64,000 nucleotides of DNA from Stictocephala bisonia (GCA_035578905.1 JAQJVL010000806.1:248001-312000); one strand, 5' to 3'. Numbered from the stretch's first letter, positions 22,564 through 35,390 are shown. The notes: generated from the letters alone by a model not told the origin. A program made the numbers and translations.

Positions 22564-23364
22564 AGACGATACAAATGTTCTTATTACAGGAAAAAATGAA
22601 AAATGTGTCGAATATGGAAGAAATTATTATAAGAACTCTTGATCAGCTGAATGATTGGTTTAATTCTGCTGGACTTTGTCAAATCAAACCAAAACTAATG
22701 TAATACATTTTAAATCCAACTCTAACAACGAAATAGACAATTTTAGCTTAAATTTAGTTGATTCACATAAATTTTTAGGAGTCAAAATTGATAAAAATTT
22801 AAATTGGAAATACCATATTGATGACCTAGAAAATAAATAAAGCTCCTTTAGATTTGCAATGAAAATTTTTGCTCAATCAGTATCTATTACTACATGCAAA
22901 ATCGTATACATTCAATCTATTCTTAAATATGGGATTGTAATTTGGGGAACATCTCCTAACTTTGAAAGAGTATTCAAAGCAGAAAAAGCTGTTTTAAGAG
23001 CAATGACGGGAGCTAAATTCAGAGAAAACTGTCGCCCATTATTAAAAAAAAACCAATTACTTACTTTACCATGTTTGTACATTCTAGAACCACTAAATTT
23101 AGTCCATAAAAATCCAAATATTTATGAAAAATTTAAAAATCAGCACAATTACCAAACCACAAGGATCATTTGCTTTTTCCACTTCACAAAACAAACTTAC
23201 TTGAAAAAAGTCCCTTATACATGGGCATTCAAATTTACAACAGTTTGCCAACAATTCTAAAACAGCTTGAAGAAGTTAAATTCCATAAGCAAATTAAGAA
23301 AATTCTACTGCAAAAGGTATACTATAGTATAGATGAGATGATAAATGATGACATAACACAATAG
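20490..23364 (+). pseudogene. LINE ORF2: APE endonuclease and reverse transcriptase
   Basis: The endonuclease begins LHYNIQGIKGKFDELE and carries IAADFNINLL and LSDHNILLI (catalytic SDH). The RT has KACGWDGIPVSLL, YRPISLLSNISKIFEK, QYGFRK, GLSKAFDCVNH, FGVPQGLGPTLFLIYINDL and FADDTNVLI. The first catalytic Asp of the RT (normally D-L-S-K-A-F-D) is Gly here. A run of 29 T (22533-22561), read as Phe, lies just before FADD. After it come FLGVKIDKNLNW and the usual C-terminal SILKYGIVIWG and YYSIDEMI blocks. Frameshifts occur near 21220, 21480, 21690, 22200 and 22600. Confidence 0.85.
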
Positions 23365-23589
23365 TTAAAAGTATTTCAGCAAAAATGTTATATAAATTAT
23401 CCCACAATATGCTTAATAGTTTATGATATTTTTAGCATAATAATTCATTTTAATCCACTAGTTCAATAACTAATTTTAGCACCTGATTGTATTTGTATTA
23501 TATAATTTGACAATGCATCTGTTTTGATTACTTATTGTAATAATGAAAATGTAATGTGCAATAAAGATTTTGAATTTGAATACTACTTT

Positions 23590-24257
23590 GGGAAAATAGG
23601 GCACCATTTTTTTTTCTATAAGAAAAAAAGTGTTTAACACTCTAACAAAATAGTTTAGTCTTTCAGCAGTATAATTATAATTTTGAAAAAATAAATAAAA
23701 AATATCTAAATTGATGGTAATATTTTTTTCCTCAGTACAAAATGAAAACAGTTATTATTATTTTTTTTTTTTATTTACAATATACACATAAAGTTGCTTT
23801 GTAAAAATATAAAAATAAATATGTTTCTGAAACATAATTATGATTTTGTTATAAGTAGGCCTACAAATATGAAAAAGAATGTTTTAATTTATTACTATCT
23901 AAGAAATTCATGAAATAAAATTTATAAATAGTTATTTTATATTATGAAACCAATATAAAATTAAATTACACGTTTTTAGGTTTCATATAATAACAAAATA
24001 GAAAAGTATTACAAATTTGTTTGAACATTTTGGATTGAAAATTATTGGTATGGATGCATTTGCCTTTTAATTTTACATTTATTTATTACTAATGTAGTAT
24101 ATAGTAACTCACAAACTATATATACATTTTCAAATGTAAATTAATCAAAATATATATTTTATAAATATATTACAAAAATATATACCACACAGTATTAATG
24201 GAAATAAACTTATTTTTACAATAGTTATAAAATCCCTGTAGCCATAGGTCTAAACTA
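23590..24257. other. AT-rich spacer, nothing recognised
   Basis: Highly AT-rich sequence between a LINE tail and a hAT element; no coding frame or element ends seen. Confidence 0.5.
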
Positions 24258-24829
24258 ACTATGACTAGGGGTGTGCGATGCATTGAAAAGCATAGAACAA
24301 TCGATGTGATTCGATTTGATGCATCAAATCAACGATTCGATTCATGACAAGTCAAAATGTTGATGCATCGAAAGTAACGCGATGCATTGATAGTGCCAGG
24401 ATGCATAAGCAATATCGATGTCTCAGAATTATTCTGATGCGCCAAAATGACGAATTATTAAGAAAAATGCCTTTCTAATCAATGATATTTATTGGTGCGT
24501 TTTTTAGAACTAATACTTTCATGTTTTAAATAAATTAGTACATGGAGAGTGTAACAATTGTTAATTGTTTCATTATAATTAAATTAGAAAATTGTATTTA
24601 GAAAATGTTAAATATTGTAAGAACTGAGAGGTTTAGGAGTTTGGTTTGTTTTCCGAAAGTTTTCTATATAAATTCTCCAAGTTTTGAGAAAAAATTCAGA
24701 ATCTTCCCCTTTCAAATAAAAAAGAAGTTTTTTCCCATATAAATTAGCTAAATAACCAGTATTTTCACGTCTGTTAATTTCCTGTCTGTCAATTTCATGC
24801 GACATAAAATTGTTTTCTGAAGGCAACAT

Positions 24830-25363
24830 GTTTGGTGAGCCTTACCTGTTCAGATGTCCTGGTTTAGAGGGTTCTAATTGGTTGATTTTGCTTCTAGAGT
24901 TAAGAGGGGGTAAGTCCGTGGGTCGAAGCTTGCGTGCGTTCGAGCAGTTCTGCGATATCTTCCGGTGTGTGACCACGTACGTTCCTCTTTCGAGAACACG
25001 GTGACTTAACCGTTCGGTGTTACTTTTACCGTTTACGGCAATTTTCTTAGTTCGCGTGTGAGTGAGAGGGTGTATGCCGGTCGAGCTTTGGTGTGGTCAC
25101 TTTTGGATTTAAACCTCTAGGACAGCTACATAAGTAATTTTTACGAGTTTTCTTTAGTTAGGTCTTCCAGTAGGGTTTTAGTAGATAGGGTAAGATCCAC
25201 CAAGCATGCGCGGTTAAACTTGTTTCTGGTTTGAAGTCACTCTTCTAGTGACAGTATTTAGAGTGTTTTGATTTCTGTTTAAAACTTTGTAAGTAAAAAG
25301 GAAGATGTTTCAAGTCACTAAAAGCTGGTTATTTCTTTTGGTTCCAGATCTCCCGGAGGCAAT
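24830..25363. other. GC-richer non-coding insert of unknown origin
   Basis: This stretch is absent from the related hAT copy and differs in composition from its surroundings (CGTGTG, TTCGAG motifs). It could be part of an LTR or of a retrotransposon 5' leader, but no inverted ends, coding frame or partner copy were found here. Confidence 0.3.
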
Positions 25364-25367
25364 TTAA

Positions 25368-26201
25368 CCCGGGATCGGTCGCGCATACTCCACTTCCGCG
25401 ATCGGTCGTGCGTATAGGGTGATTCTAACATCTGGTTTTTTCAATATTACCATAATATTTTGAATTAAAATTAGAAAGTTCTTTACACAATCTTAAGTTC
25501 AGTCCATGCTGTTTATTATACAATGTATAGTAGTTCTTAATTGTATTTTTTTATTATAATTCGACTATTTTTTACCCTAAAATCTTAAGAAGAATGTTAG
25601 TTTTAACTGTAAGGACTTTTGAAATAAAACTTCAATGCAATTAAAATGAAACCATTATTTTACTAGCTAAAAGTATAACATATAATAAGTACAGTATTAT
25701 TATTCAATAGATATAGTGAACAGAACGAAACATTTTATGGAACACATTCAATGCACTTCATTTCTGTCAAGCCGACGTGTTCTGTGCATATAGGTTTTTG
25801 ATTTTTTGTTTTTGTTGTTTGATTTATACAATATTTACAACACAATACACATATACAATATCCTACAACTAAATAATACACCTATATCACAACAAAAAAT
25901 TTAAAGAAGCAATTATAAAAGTAACGCGATAGGTCGCGCCGTTAGAATGGCTCTACACCACACTGCCACGTGATCGGTTGCGTGTCTAGAACGACACTAA
26001 CTGTACTGCGGCGCGCTATAAAAACAGTCCCCCCCCACCACTGCTAGACTATGATTCATCATGAAACCACCTGAAATACATCCAGAAAGAGTTCCTCAAG
26101 GCATATTAAAAATATGAAATTTATAATAAATAAAACAAAAAAATTTCTTTTTAAGCAAAAATTTTTGTTAGAACGGTTCTAATAGTGCGACTGATCCCGG
26201 G
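25368..26201. mobile_element. TTAA element with CCCGGGATC ends
   Basis: TTAA lies at 25364-25367 and 26202-26205. Ends are CCCGGGATCGGTCGCGC (left) and CCCGGGATCAGTCGCAC (right, reversed). Related subterminal motifs recur inside (GCGATCGGTCGTGCGTA at about 25398; ACGCGATAGGTCGCGC at about 25923; GTGATCGGTTGCGTG at about 25970), often followed by GTTAGAA or its inverse. Non-coding. The TTAA target suggests a piggyBac relative. Confidence 0.75.
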
Positions 26202-27908
26202 TTAAAGAATTTACACTTTAAAGAATTTAAACAATTTTTAAAATTTTAAAATTTAAAGCAATTTTGAATTTGAAGAAATTTTAAATTTTAAAGAATTTTA
26301 AAGCAATTTATTACAATTTTGAACTTTGAAATTTTTGATTTAATAGTTTAAAGAAATTTACTAAAAAAAGTCAAATAAATAAAAAAGGTTCTGGTCTGAA
26401 GATATTTAATTTATTATTTTGGAAGAGTAGTTTTAATTTATTTATGTTCCATTGAGTCAATAAAAGAAGAGATTTTTTATTTTCATTTTTATTATTATTT
26501 TAAGAAGAAACCAGTTTAATTTGGTGAAGTTAGTTATAAGAAGAAAAATAAAGAAAAATTTTTATCAATGAAGAAGTTTTATTTTAATCTCTCATTTAAG
26601 TTGTTCAACATATCAAAAATGAATAGAAGCTTTAATAAGGCTACAAGAGATAGGACATTCATAATATAAAATAACTTTTTATAATTTTATTTCTTGAATT
26701 TCTTAGATAATGATAAACAAACATTCTGCTTCATATTTGTAGGCCTACTTATAACAAAATAATAATTATGTTTTAGAAACATATTTATTTTTATTTTTTT
26801 ACAAAGCCACTTTATGGGTATATTTACAAAAAAAATAATAATTGTTTCCATTTTGTATTGAAAAAAATAATACTGGCCTAGTGTCCTTTAACCTAACATA
26901 AAAATGTTTTAAATAAAGTATTTTACTGTAAAATAGTTGTAAAATGATTATTATTCAAGTTTGTTTTCCTTCTGAGTGGACATGGATGAGCGTGATCGGA
27001 CAAAAACCTGATTATATTACGATAACGAATACAGAGTTCGACCAGGAGATAACTCGTACTGATATGAGCATGATATAAGCCCATAAGGCAATGCTTATGG
27101 GTATTGTAATGTAGTGTACCACGAATTAGTAAAACATTCTCATACAGACCGTCCATCTAATTCACTTAGTCGACAATTATTTTGGGATCCGTATTTTATA
27201 ACAAATAATACAAATTGTTGCATAATAAATAAGAATATTGAAATAAATTAGGTCTTCTACTGTGTTTTCGAATATTGCTGATAACAATGAACATTACTGA
27301 TAGCACTAGTCTATTCGTTATCATGACTTTTGTTATCACTTCTCGATAGGTACCTGGCTTCTGCAGTCCATATTTTGCACAAAACATTTCCTAATCAAAA
27401 TACAGTCTTATCTTGTTTTCTTTTATAAATTCAAACGTGTTCCATTATTTTAATGATTCACGTTCATCGAATTCTATTCAGTTAGAACATTGGTACTGTG
27501 TTCTAAAATGTATTACTCAACATTATTTACATTTTAAAAAAGTATAATTAAACATTAATTATTAAAAACAACTTTATTAGCATCTATTTCCAACCTTTTT
27601 ATTGGAAAATATTATAAATTTAAATAATATAAAAACACTCAATGCACTCAGTAAATTACATTTTATTGCATATGTTGATAGTGTTTCATTAATTTAAATA
27701 TATTGTCTGAACAATAATGGATTTTTATAATTAAATCAAAATGCTCGTTCTAACAAAATTCTGTGATTTAGTATGTTTTATTTATCAATGCTTAAGTAAC
27801 TTTACATTAATTTGTATTTCAGTCAACTCATCGTAAGTTAAAAAATAAATAGTTATATATGGCTGTCAGCATTTTCCAACAATAAAAGCGAATAATAACA
27901 ATAATTAA

Positions 27909-28984
27909 CCCTTTTAATGCCGACGTGCGCCGCGAGCGCACGTCAGAGTTTGTTCGAAAAATGCCGACGTGCGCCGTGAGCGCACGCGCCTCGGTCCCGC
28001 TAAAACTGCCGATGTGCGCTATGGGCGCACGTCAAGTTTTTATTATATTGTAATTTTATTTGTCGACCGAATGCTTTCAAACTTGACATAGGGATTGAAG
28101 ACAATATGGCAACAACAAAATTATTACTCTACTGATCGTTGTCATGACGTAATAACAGCTGTTTATCTGACGTTTTTACCAATTTTGGATAATTACATGT
28201 TTTTTTCAAAGATTTTTATATCTACTATGTTTTTGAATGTAAGTGTTTTAATTTTTGTATGTGTACTTACAATTATATGTAGATTAGTCTCTATATTTTA
28301 ATACTGTGGTTTAGTTTATACAAAAAGTAGTAATGTATGTTCAAACTTGAAAAAATAAAAAGAAAAAACTTATTGAAACTTTGTAATATAATTTTTTTTA
28401 ATTGTATTTGTCGACCGAATGCTTTCAAACTTGACATAGGGATTGAAGACAATATGCCATATGGCAACAACAAAATTATTACTCTACTGATCGTTGTCAT
28501 GACGAAATAACAGCTGTTTATCTGACGTTTTTACCAATTTTGGATAATTACATGTTTTTTCAAAGATTTTTATATCTACTATGTTTTTGAATGTAAGTGT
28601 TTTAATTTTTGTATGTGTACTTACAATTATATGTAGATTAGTCTCTATATTTTAATACTGTGGTTTAGTTTATACAAAAAGTAGTAATGTATGTTCAAAC
28701 TTGAAAAAATAAAAAGAAAAAAAACTTTTTGAAACTTTTTGTAATATAATTTTTTTAAATCTTGTAAATAACTCAAAATTATATTTTCTTTACTACAAAC
28801 ATATTATTACGAACAAAACAAGACCCCATTTGTTAATTTATAATAACAAATAAGAGAGCTATGAATGTTTTAACAAAATATGTCAAAATGGCCTAAAGTG
28901 GCCTGGCATTCTTCGCACACCCTTTATGAAAATGGGTTGGCATTTTTCGTAAGTACCCCAAAAAACTGTCTGGCACTAAAAGGG
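27909..28984. mobile_element. TTAA element with CGCACGTC palindromes and an internal tandem duplication
   Basis: TTAA lies at 27905-27908 and 28985-28988; ends are CCCTTTTAATGCCGACG and, reversed, CCCTTTTAGTGCCAGAC. Palindromic GACGTGCGCCGCGAGCGCAC-type repeats lie at 27922-27944, 27966-27986 and 28011-28033, on the left side only. Inside, about 345 bp is duplicated head to tail with a 348 bp period (GTCGACCGAATGC at 28062 and 28410). Non-coding. The related hAT copy at about 6450 lacks this insertion. Confidence 0.82.
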
Positions 28985-29889
28985 TTAAGTTGTTTTCCAT
29001 TATTTTATACATTCTTTTTACTTGTGTAATATATTATTTGAACTGTAACATATTAAATTTTAATAATTTTGACCAGTTACTCTCCCACAAAAGCAGCAAA
29101 GTACAACTATTAGCATTTAAATTTAATGAATTTAATACAGTCATCAACTTTCTTTATTACTACCCCAATATTTCCCATATTTGTCCTTAATTACTTAATA
29201 GCATAAGCATGCTTAGTGCTAAACAAATTTATTAAGCCCTAAAATTATATTTCAAAATAATTATGATTTATTGTGCTTTAAGCCTACTGCACTTTTTGAA
29301 TCCCTTCATCTTACATTCCTTATATTATTTTTAACTGACCTTCTTACTTTGATATAAAGTTAATTTTTATATTTTTTTTTTGTATACATATAACATTACC
29401 AGCTAACAGTTAATCATATACATATGTTCAAAAAATGTATGTTTTAAATTATCTTTCTTTGTACTAGCAAGATATGGTACCTGCTTCAAAACTTAATAAA
29501 AACCATAAATTCTTTATGTGCGCACCAAATCGAGTTGCATCGAATCAAATCAAAATTCTTTGAATTATATCGCAGCATCAAATCGAAAAATAATTGCTGC
29601 ATCGCACACCCCTAACTATGACCACAGTATTTAATTAAATACACAAAAAAATACTCAAAAAATCATTTAAAACAATATAAAAACAAAAACAAACAAACAG
29701 GGTGTCGGAGTTGTACATTTGTCAGATCTGCATAATGGCAGAACAACTAAAAGGGAATGACAAATGGCAACAAAGCCCATATACATTTTCAACAATATAT
29801 AAAAAAAAGTCTAAATATGTTTCTGATAAATACTGATGACACTAATCTATTAAATTGTTTTTTAATTACCATAATACGTGTTGGTACAT

Positions 29890-30447
29890 ATACTGTACAA
29901 GTAAACATCAAACAACACAAATTTATTACAATACAAGCACAAAATACACAAATTTTATGGTGATCGATTTTGGTGAACCACACTCACCTTTCTCATAACA
30001 GAGGGATTTACAAAAGAAATCACAAAGAAAATTTCTTTTGTGAATCCCTCTGGTCTGAGGAAGGTGAGTGTGATTCACCAAAATCGATCAGCATAATATT
30101 TGTGCATTTTGTACTTGTAATATGAGTCGTTTGGTTTCAAAACCAGCTACATCCCAAAAACATTTTTTTCGGAAAAATGAAAAAAACTCCTAGTTTGTAG
30201 GCCATCTTAGATATATATTTGAAACTTTTTTTATAATTAACAAACATATAGGTGTACTTATAGACACAATAATAACATCTGATTCTCAATGGTTGTCAAG
30301 GTAAAAAATAAACAAAATTGGATGTAGCTGCTTTTGCAACTAACAATTGGATGTAGCTGGTTTTGGTTTCAAATTTCATATATATTAGTGCATTTTGTGC
30401 TTATATTGTAATAAATTTGTGTTGTGTGACGTTTACTAGTACTGTAC
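29890..30447. repeat. Foldback element with a nested short inverted-repeat insertion
   Basis: Arms at about 29890-30020 and 30031-30125 plus 30385-30447 are inverted copies (for example GGTGATCGATTTTGGTGAA against TTCACCAAAATCGATCA). The right arm is interrupted at about 30126-30385 by a second unit with inverted ends sharing AAACCAGCTACATCC. Neither codes for protein. Palindromic MITEs are the likely origin. Confidence 0.7.
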
Positions 30448-30449
30448 TA

Positions 30450-31642
30450 ATCAATTCTAAATTTCATCTAGAATCAGAATTATAAATAAGGAATAACATT
30501 ATCTTTCCGATAAATATCACAAAAATGAAATATAAGCAAGCATTAGATGGTACTGTTTTGAGGTAAACATAGTACTATCGTTGTTAAACATTCACTTAAC
30601 AAGTAAAAGAAAAAAATTCAGACTAATGAAACAAAAGTTAAATCTGAATAAAACAATAAGTTTTATTATTCTCCAAAAAATGCTCTTTCCATTGGTACAA
30701 ATAAAAATTACCTATGACTTATAGTTCTTCTAAAACGAATATCTGAAAGTAGCGAACTTTTGTTTCGTTTAACTCAGTGGCAATGCAGAATCACATCTAT
30801 ATGAAAATACCACTAACAAACATTTATTCACAGAATTATCTGTTACATTAAATTAAAGGTACATATTGTAATGAATAGATCTATATGAAATATTAACTGA
30901 TTATTCAATATATTTTTTAAATTACAGCTGTTTAAAAATATCTTGCAAAAGTGTGCCATAATGATACAGTTGTCACAAGTGACATCATAAAACCATACCA
31001 TTTTGGTATGGTTGTCACTTCTAGGATTAAAATAGGGCTTGAGAGACTTTCATGAATAAATTAGAAGACATGGAAACAATTCAAAAATATATTTTTTATC
31101 ATAAGTAGGATTAAGATAATAACAGAGAGTGCATATTAAAAGAGAAATAAAGTTAAGAAAGGGTAGAAGGGGAAGAAGAAAAACTATTTCAAAACATTAT
31201 AAAATGTGAGGTAAAATGGAGAACAGAAGTAAAGGAATGTAAATACCCTGTGTAATTTGGAAATAAAAATTAAGATAAGTTAGAAGGAAACAGAGTAGGC
31301 ACTGAAATGAATGAAAAAGGCAAATCAGTTGAAAGGGATGAGAAACCAGCTGATATGGTCACGATATTACAGTAAGTCCTTTGGGAATATATTGACAGTA
31401 AAATATTTTTGCATGTATGTCCAAAAAAATTCAGTTAAATTTTTCGTAATATTGTTTACAAAGAAAAAACTCTGTAAATATAAAAAAAACTTCAAAACTG
31501 GTACATAATTTGATACCAAACTGGGCTAAACATCAACTTGTACTAACTCGGCCTTCTACAAAACCCGTTCGTGCTCCTAGATGTTGACGTGACACCCAGA
31601 ACAGCATTAGCTCACAAAATCAGTGATGAATCATCAATCCTT
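30450..31642. other. Spacer, possible degenerate LINE sequence
   Basis: No intact coding frame. Sequence just before the hAT element at 31651 may belong to the same decayed LINE that resumes at 33877, but I could not confirm RT motifs on this side. Confidence 0.3.
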
Positions 31643-31650
31643 CATAAAAG

Positions 31651-33868
31651 TAGGGGTGTGCGAGTACTCGAAACTTCGAGTATTTGATCGAGTATTTTAC
31701 TACTCGAACTCGGCTCGAAGCTCCTAAAACTACTCGAAGTTCGAGCGAGTAGTTGTATTTCATGAAATATCAGGTTTACATCTTAATTTAGTTTTAAGAG
31801 TAAACAGTTTTATAAGTTATCAATAAAAAATGTTTGTGTTTTATTTTACCCTTAATCATACGTTATCAGTTTGGTACGCGTAATTATGAACTGAACAATA
31901 CGCCTAAGAATAGGTAGTACACGACGACAGTCAAAAACTAGTCGACGTAGTGAAAGAGTTCGTTCATTATGATTTGAACTAGTTCAGTTCAAATTGATCA
32001 ACAGAGCTGGGATGGCACTGTAAGTGTAAATAGTAGCGATCACACATGGTGGTTGCCGAGTCTACTAGTCACTTGTAACCTAACCTTAAAAAGCGTGAAT
32101 AAATCAGAAGTGCTGGTTAGTTTCTTTATGACCCTAGAAAGGGGACGAGATATCCGGTTCCAAATGCTCAAAAAACCTGTTACCAATACAAATCTGTCTG
32201 TGCACCGTGGAAATTATGCATATTTTCGTTCATATAAATAATACTGTGCAATCAAAAGAGTCCCGAGAACGGGTCACTTTACATCCCAAGAATCGAACTT
32301 CCGATCTTTTCTAGGTGAAAGTTCATCTCGATTGCAGTATAGTACGTGCAAGGAACCGTTCAGCTCTTTTTCGGAAATGAAATTATCGTATATTTCTTGC
32401 GAGTCCATTGAGGTCTATTTTGTTTTTTAATCTGAGCAGGGAATCGTCCAATGATTTGACGTAAGATTTTTTCCGTCAAATAGAAAATAGATATATATCC
32501 GTGGCAAACGTCTATTAATTATTATTTCGAAAACGCCTTAGATCGTCAAAACTGTGTGTAATATTTACGCATACGATATTTTTTCCTGTCAAATTGTTGA
32601 ACGGTTTTCTGACTAGGTTAGATAATAACACAGTTGGAGTGTAAAAGGTGGTAAAGTACGATAATTTTGATTCGTAAATTCACTGAACGGTCCCCTGTTC
32701 ACATTGACGTCGATGTCGATGTAAACTGTAAAACAATCACGAATTAACCAAAGTGAGGGAGAAACATGTTAGAAGACCTTTTCTAAACAAAATGCGACGA
32801 ATTTAGAGATTCGGAAAATAATTTTTAATGAAACAAAGCCTTATCAAACGTCTCATTTTTTATTCGTAGGTTTATAGTTTAGCTGTCCAAAATCTTCACT
32901 GTATCACTAGTTGGCACTTAGCTGATATTTCAGACTGTACCTCGTCGCCAATATCGGGTAGACCTAGGCTATTACATAAGCCGACTACGTCTATGGTTTT
33001 CATTCGATTGCACCAGGTTTTATGAATTTCTCGTTGACATAATTATTTATCTGTTGTTCAGTGTAGCCTCATGTATCGAAATAGTTTCAAATTGCACACA
33101 TTTCATTACTGATCATAATTTAAAAACTATGATCATTCTAAGCGATTTTTAAATTTAATTTTAGTAAAACTGCTTAGTTATTATTATCAATCGATTGAAC
33201 TAGAGTCTTTGTCATCCAGATTTTCAAATTTGATTATATAATTCACAGCTTATTTCCAGTTAGTTGTAACCTTGTTATTACTGAATTAATTACCCACAGA
33301 ATACAGATCCACTCTTCTTGGCGTGGACACAATCAATTTTTTTGTTGAGAAGAGGCAATTATCAAAGCAAATGACCGCATTTAGCGATATTGCCTGAATT
33401 TTAGTATCAGTTTGGTTTGATGCAACTTTTGCCAACAAGCTTCACTACGTTTTCGCGGTACACTGAACTGAACCACCAGATAAACATATAGGCCTGCTGG
33501 GAAACAGTATAATTGGATTGCATAGAAAATCTGATCTGTGATATGAGTGAACAGATTAAATCTTTATATCCACGTTGTTTCAATTAATAATATACTTTCT
33601 TAATTTCTTACATATATTAGTTCTGAAAAAGGAAAAAGGTTAACAGCAAATCAAAATTACTGTGTTCAGTTTAGATGTATATATTTACGAATCTGGCAAA
33701 ACTTAACATAGGCTTAGTATGGTGTCTGCTTTTTACAGTTGTCTGGGGTGAACATGAAATCCCTCTGTAAATACTCGCTCGAAAAATACTCGATACTCGA
33801 AAAAATACCAACTACTCGACTCGACTCGACTCGACTCGAACTCAAAAATCACTACTCGCACACCCCTA
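31651..33868. mobile_element. hAT-type non-autonomous element
   Basis: Inverted ends TAGGGGTGTGCGAGTACTCG (left) and, reversed, TAGGGGTGTGCGAGTAGTGA (right) are flanked by perfect 8 bp duplications CATAAAAG (31643-31650 and 33869-33876). The subterminal regions carry runs of the pentamer CTCGA (33790-33845 and 31668-31745). The 2.2 kb has no transposase frame. Ends match the outer 12 bases of the element at 24266-29614, so the two are related, but the interiors differ. Confidence 0.88.
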
Positions 33869-33876
33869 CATAAAAG

Positions 33877-34910
33877 CTCAAGGCAGTCTTTGGCTCAACA
33901 AGCCGCGCGTCATGAGAATGAAGCTAACAGGATCAGGGAAAGAATAGAGAACCAGTTTAGTGAAGAATTACATGATTTTAGAAAAGGAAGGAACACTGTT
34001 GACCATATATTTGCTGTTCAATAAATACTGTATTAAAATAAGAAGCTGATATCAGTTTTCACGATTATATAACAACCTATGACTTTATTAAGAAAAGTAG
34101 TATCTGGTAGAATCTTAGAAAGATAAGGCCCTAAGAAAATAAAATAGAATTAGTAGAGATTGTAGAGGGTTAGAACAAATGTGAGGAATGAGTGTAGTTT
34201 GTCTAGTACTATATAATGTGATTATGGAGATGATGCTAAAATAGATAAAAAGGTGCATATAGATTATGTTTGCTGACAGCATTATTTTGGACTGAAAACT
34301 TAAAAAGAACTGTGGAAACTGTTGAATACAGTTTAATCTTGATAATCCGACAGTTAAGGGACCGACGGTGTGTCGGATTAACAAAAACGTCGGATTACCT
34401 AATGTCCATTGTAATTCACGAGAATTATGATTTCTAAGATAAACTGAATGCACTACGTACACCCTTCTTAGAATTTCCGCGCTATCAGCCGTGATAAAAT
34501 GAGGCTGACAACACAATTGAATAAATGTAAGCAAAGAAATTTTGTACAGTAACACAGTAAGGTTTATTACATACAGTATTAAGTGTACAGTACGTCATCT
34601 GATGTGGCGTCGGACTACCAAACGTGTCGGACTAGTAAATGTCGGAGTATCAAGAGTATACTGTAGAATGAATTTAAAGATTTTAACATGAAGAAGACAG
34701 GTTGGAAATAGCTACTAGATGTTTGTATTGAGAGACATCTTGTGTGGACAAGTGTATAACAAAAAGGCACAGATAATAATATTTAAAACATATGAAAACC
34801 AACGGTCATATACACTGCTAAGTTGTGGAATATTTTTAAAAAGGAGTGGAATGCAAGCAGAATGTGCGTTTAAATGTAAATATAAGACAAATAATAATTC
34901 TTAAATGAGA
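33877..34910 (+). pseudogene. Decayed LINE reverse transcriptase, interrupted
   Basis: The plus strand shows EELHDFRKGRNTVDHIFAVQ (33958-34020), matching the RT motif usually read QYGFRKGRSTxDAI. Weak matches further along include DYGDDAKID (about 34216-34240) and IFKTYENQRSYTLLSCG (34770-34820). All frames are broken. Two elements interrupt it: hAT 31651-33868 at its 5' side and a pogo MITE at 34329-34663. Confidence 0.55.
34329..34663. mobile_element. pogo/Tigger-type MITE
   Basis: Ends CAGTTTAATCTTGATAATCC and, reversed, CAGTATACTCTTGATACTCC are flanked by TA (34327-34328, 34664-34665). Repeats of GTCGGATTA or GTCGGACTA occur at both sides (34343-34398 and 34607-34648). 335 bp, non-coding. 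Confidence 0.8.
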
Positions 34911-34985
34911 TATTTATATTACATGGAATAGGAATAAAAATACCTTTATACTGGAGAACTTATGAAAAATATTAAACCTACAATT

Positions 34986-35139
34986 CTTAGAAGACAAGTC
35001 CACTAACACCACAGTAGTAGTAGTAAACAAATACAATAGGATCACATGTTGCACAAATTTTCTATGCTAAAAGTTCTGTGATCCTACTACTGTTGATTTG
35101 TTTACTACTACTGTGGTGTTAGTGGACTTGTCTTCTAAG
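34986..35139. repeat. Near-perfect hairpin, arms about 61 bp
   Basis: Arms 34986-35046 and 35077-35139 are inverted copies (CTTAGAAGACAAGTCCACTA against TAGTGGACTTGTCTTCTAAG) around a 30 nt loop. The right arm and following bases resemble 62772-62818, just ahead of the LINE ORF1 remnant at 62860, suggesting a transposon origin. Confidence 0.85.
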
Positions 35140-35237
35140 GTAAGTTTGCTGATGTCCTATCTCTCCAATATACTAATACCTGGCCTAGTGTCCTTTAACC
35201 TAACCTAAAACCTACAAATACTAATTTATAAACTTAC

Positions 35238-35390
35238 TTTTAAGATGAGGTGTATTTTGTTACAAGGTTTTTTGTCCACAACTTTTTTTCTTTTTGCTTT
35301 ATCTACCACTTCTTTTACATTAATCTTTTTCCTTTTGACTTTAATAACAGGTGATTCTTGAATTGTGTCATTACAAAGATTATTAGCTGT
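35238..35390 (-). CDS. Phase-0 basic linker exon (51 codons)
   Basis: A TTGCTTTGCAG acceptor and an AAA|GTAAGT-type donor (GTAAG at 35233-35237) flank 153 nt. It encodes TANNLCNDTIQE, then a Lys/Arg-dense segment (KVKRKKINVKEVVDKAKRKK), then CNKIHLILK. The basic run looks like a nuclear localisation signal. It shares the Thr/Ala-x-x-Asn-Leu opening with the other linker exons. No recognised domain. Confidence 0.65.

Larger units (their letters stand above)
19525..23580 (+). mobile_element. CR1/Jockey-group LINE with macro domain, 5'-truncated
   Basis: ORF1 remnants (esterase end, macro domain) are followed by an APE-type endonuclease and a reverse transcriptase; the tail ends CAATAAAGATTTTGAATTTG near 23577, typical of this retrotransposon group. 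Multiple stops and frameshifts occur. It shares organisation and sequence with the LINE at 44960-49520. Confidence 0.85.
24266..29614. mobile_element. hAT-type element with perfect 8 bp target duplication
   Basis: Inverted ends TAGGGGTGTGCGATGCA are flanked by ACTATGAC on both sides (24258-24265 and 29615-29622). Its interior is related, in inverted orientation, to the element at 3581-7836. It carries an extra block of about 2.4 kb (about 24560-26935) that includes the TTAA element 25368-26201, and a second TTAA element at 27909-28984. No hAT transposase frame is visible, so it is non-autonomous. Confidence 0.88.

Noticed and set aside
34115..34555. 146-codon minus-strand frame
   Set aside because: It spans the boundary of a pogo MITE and a decayed LINE, has no recognisable domain, and appears accidental.
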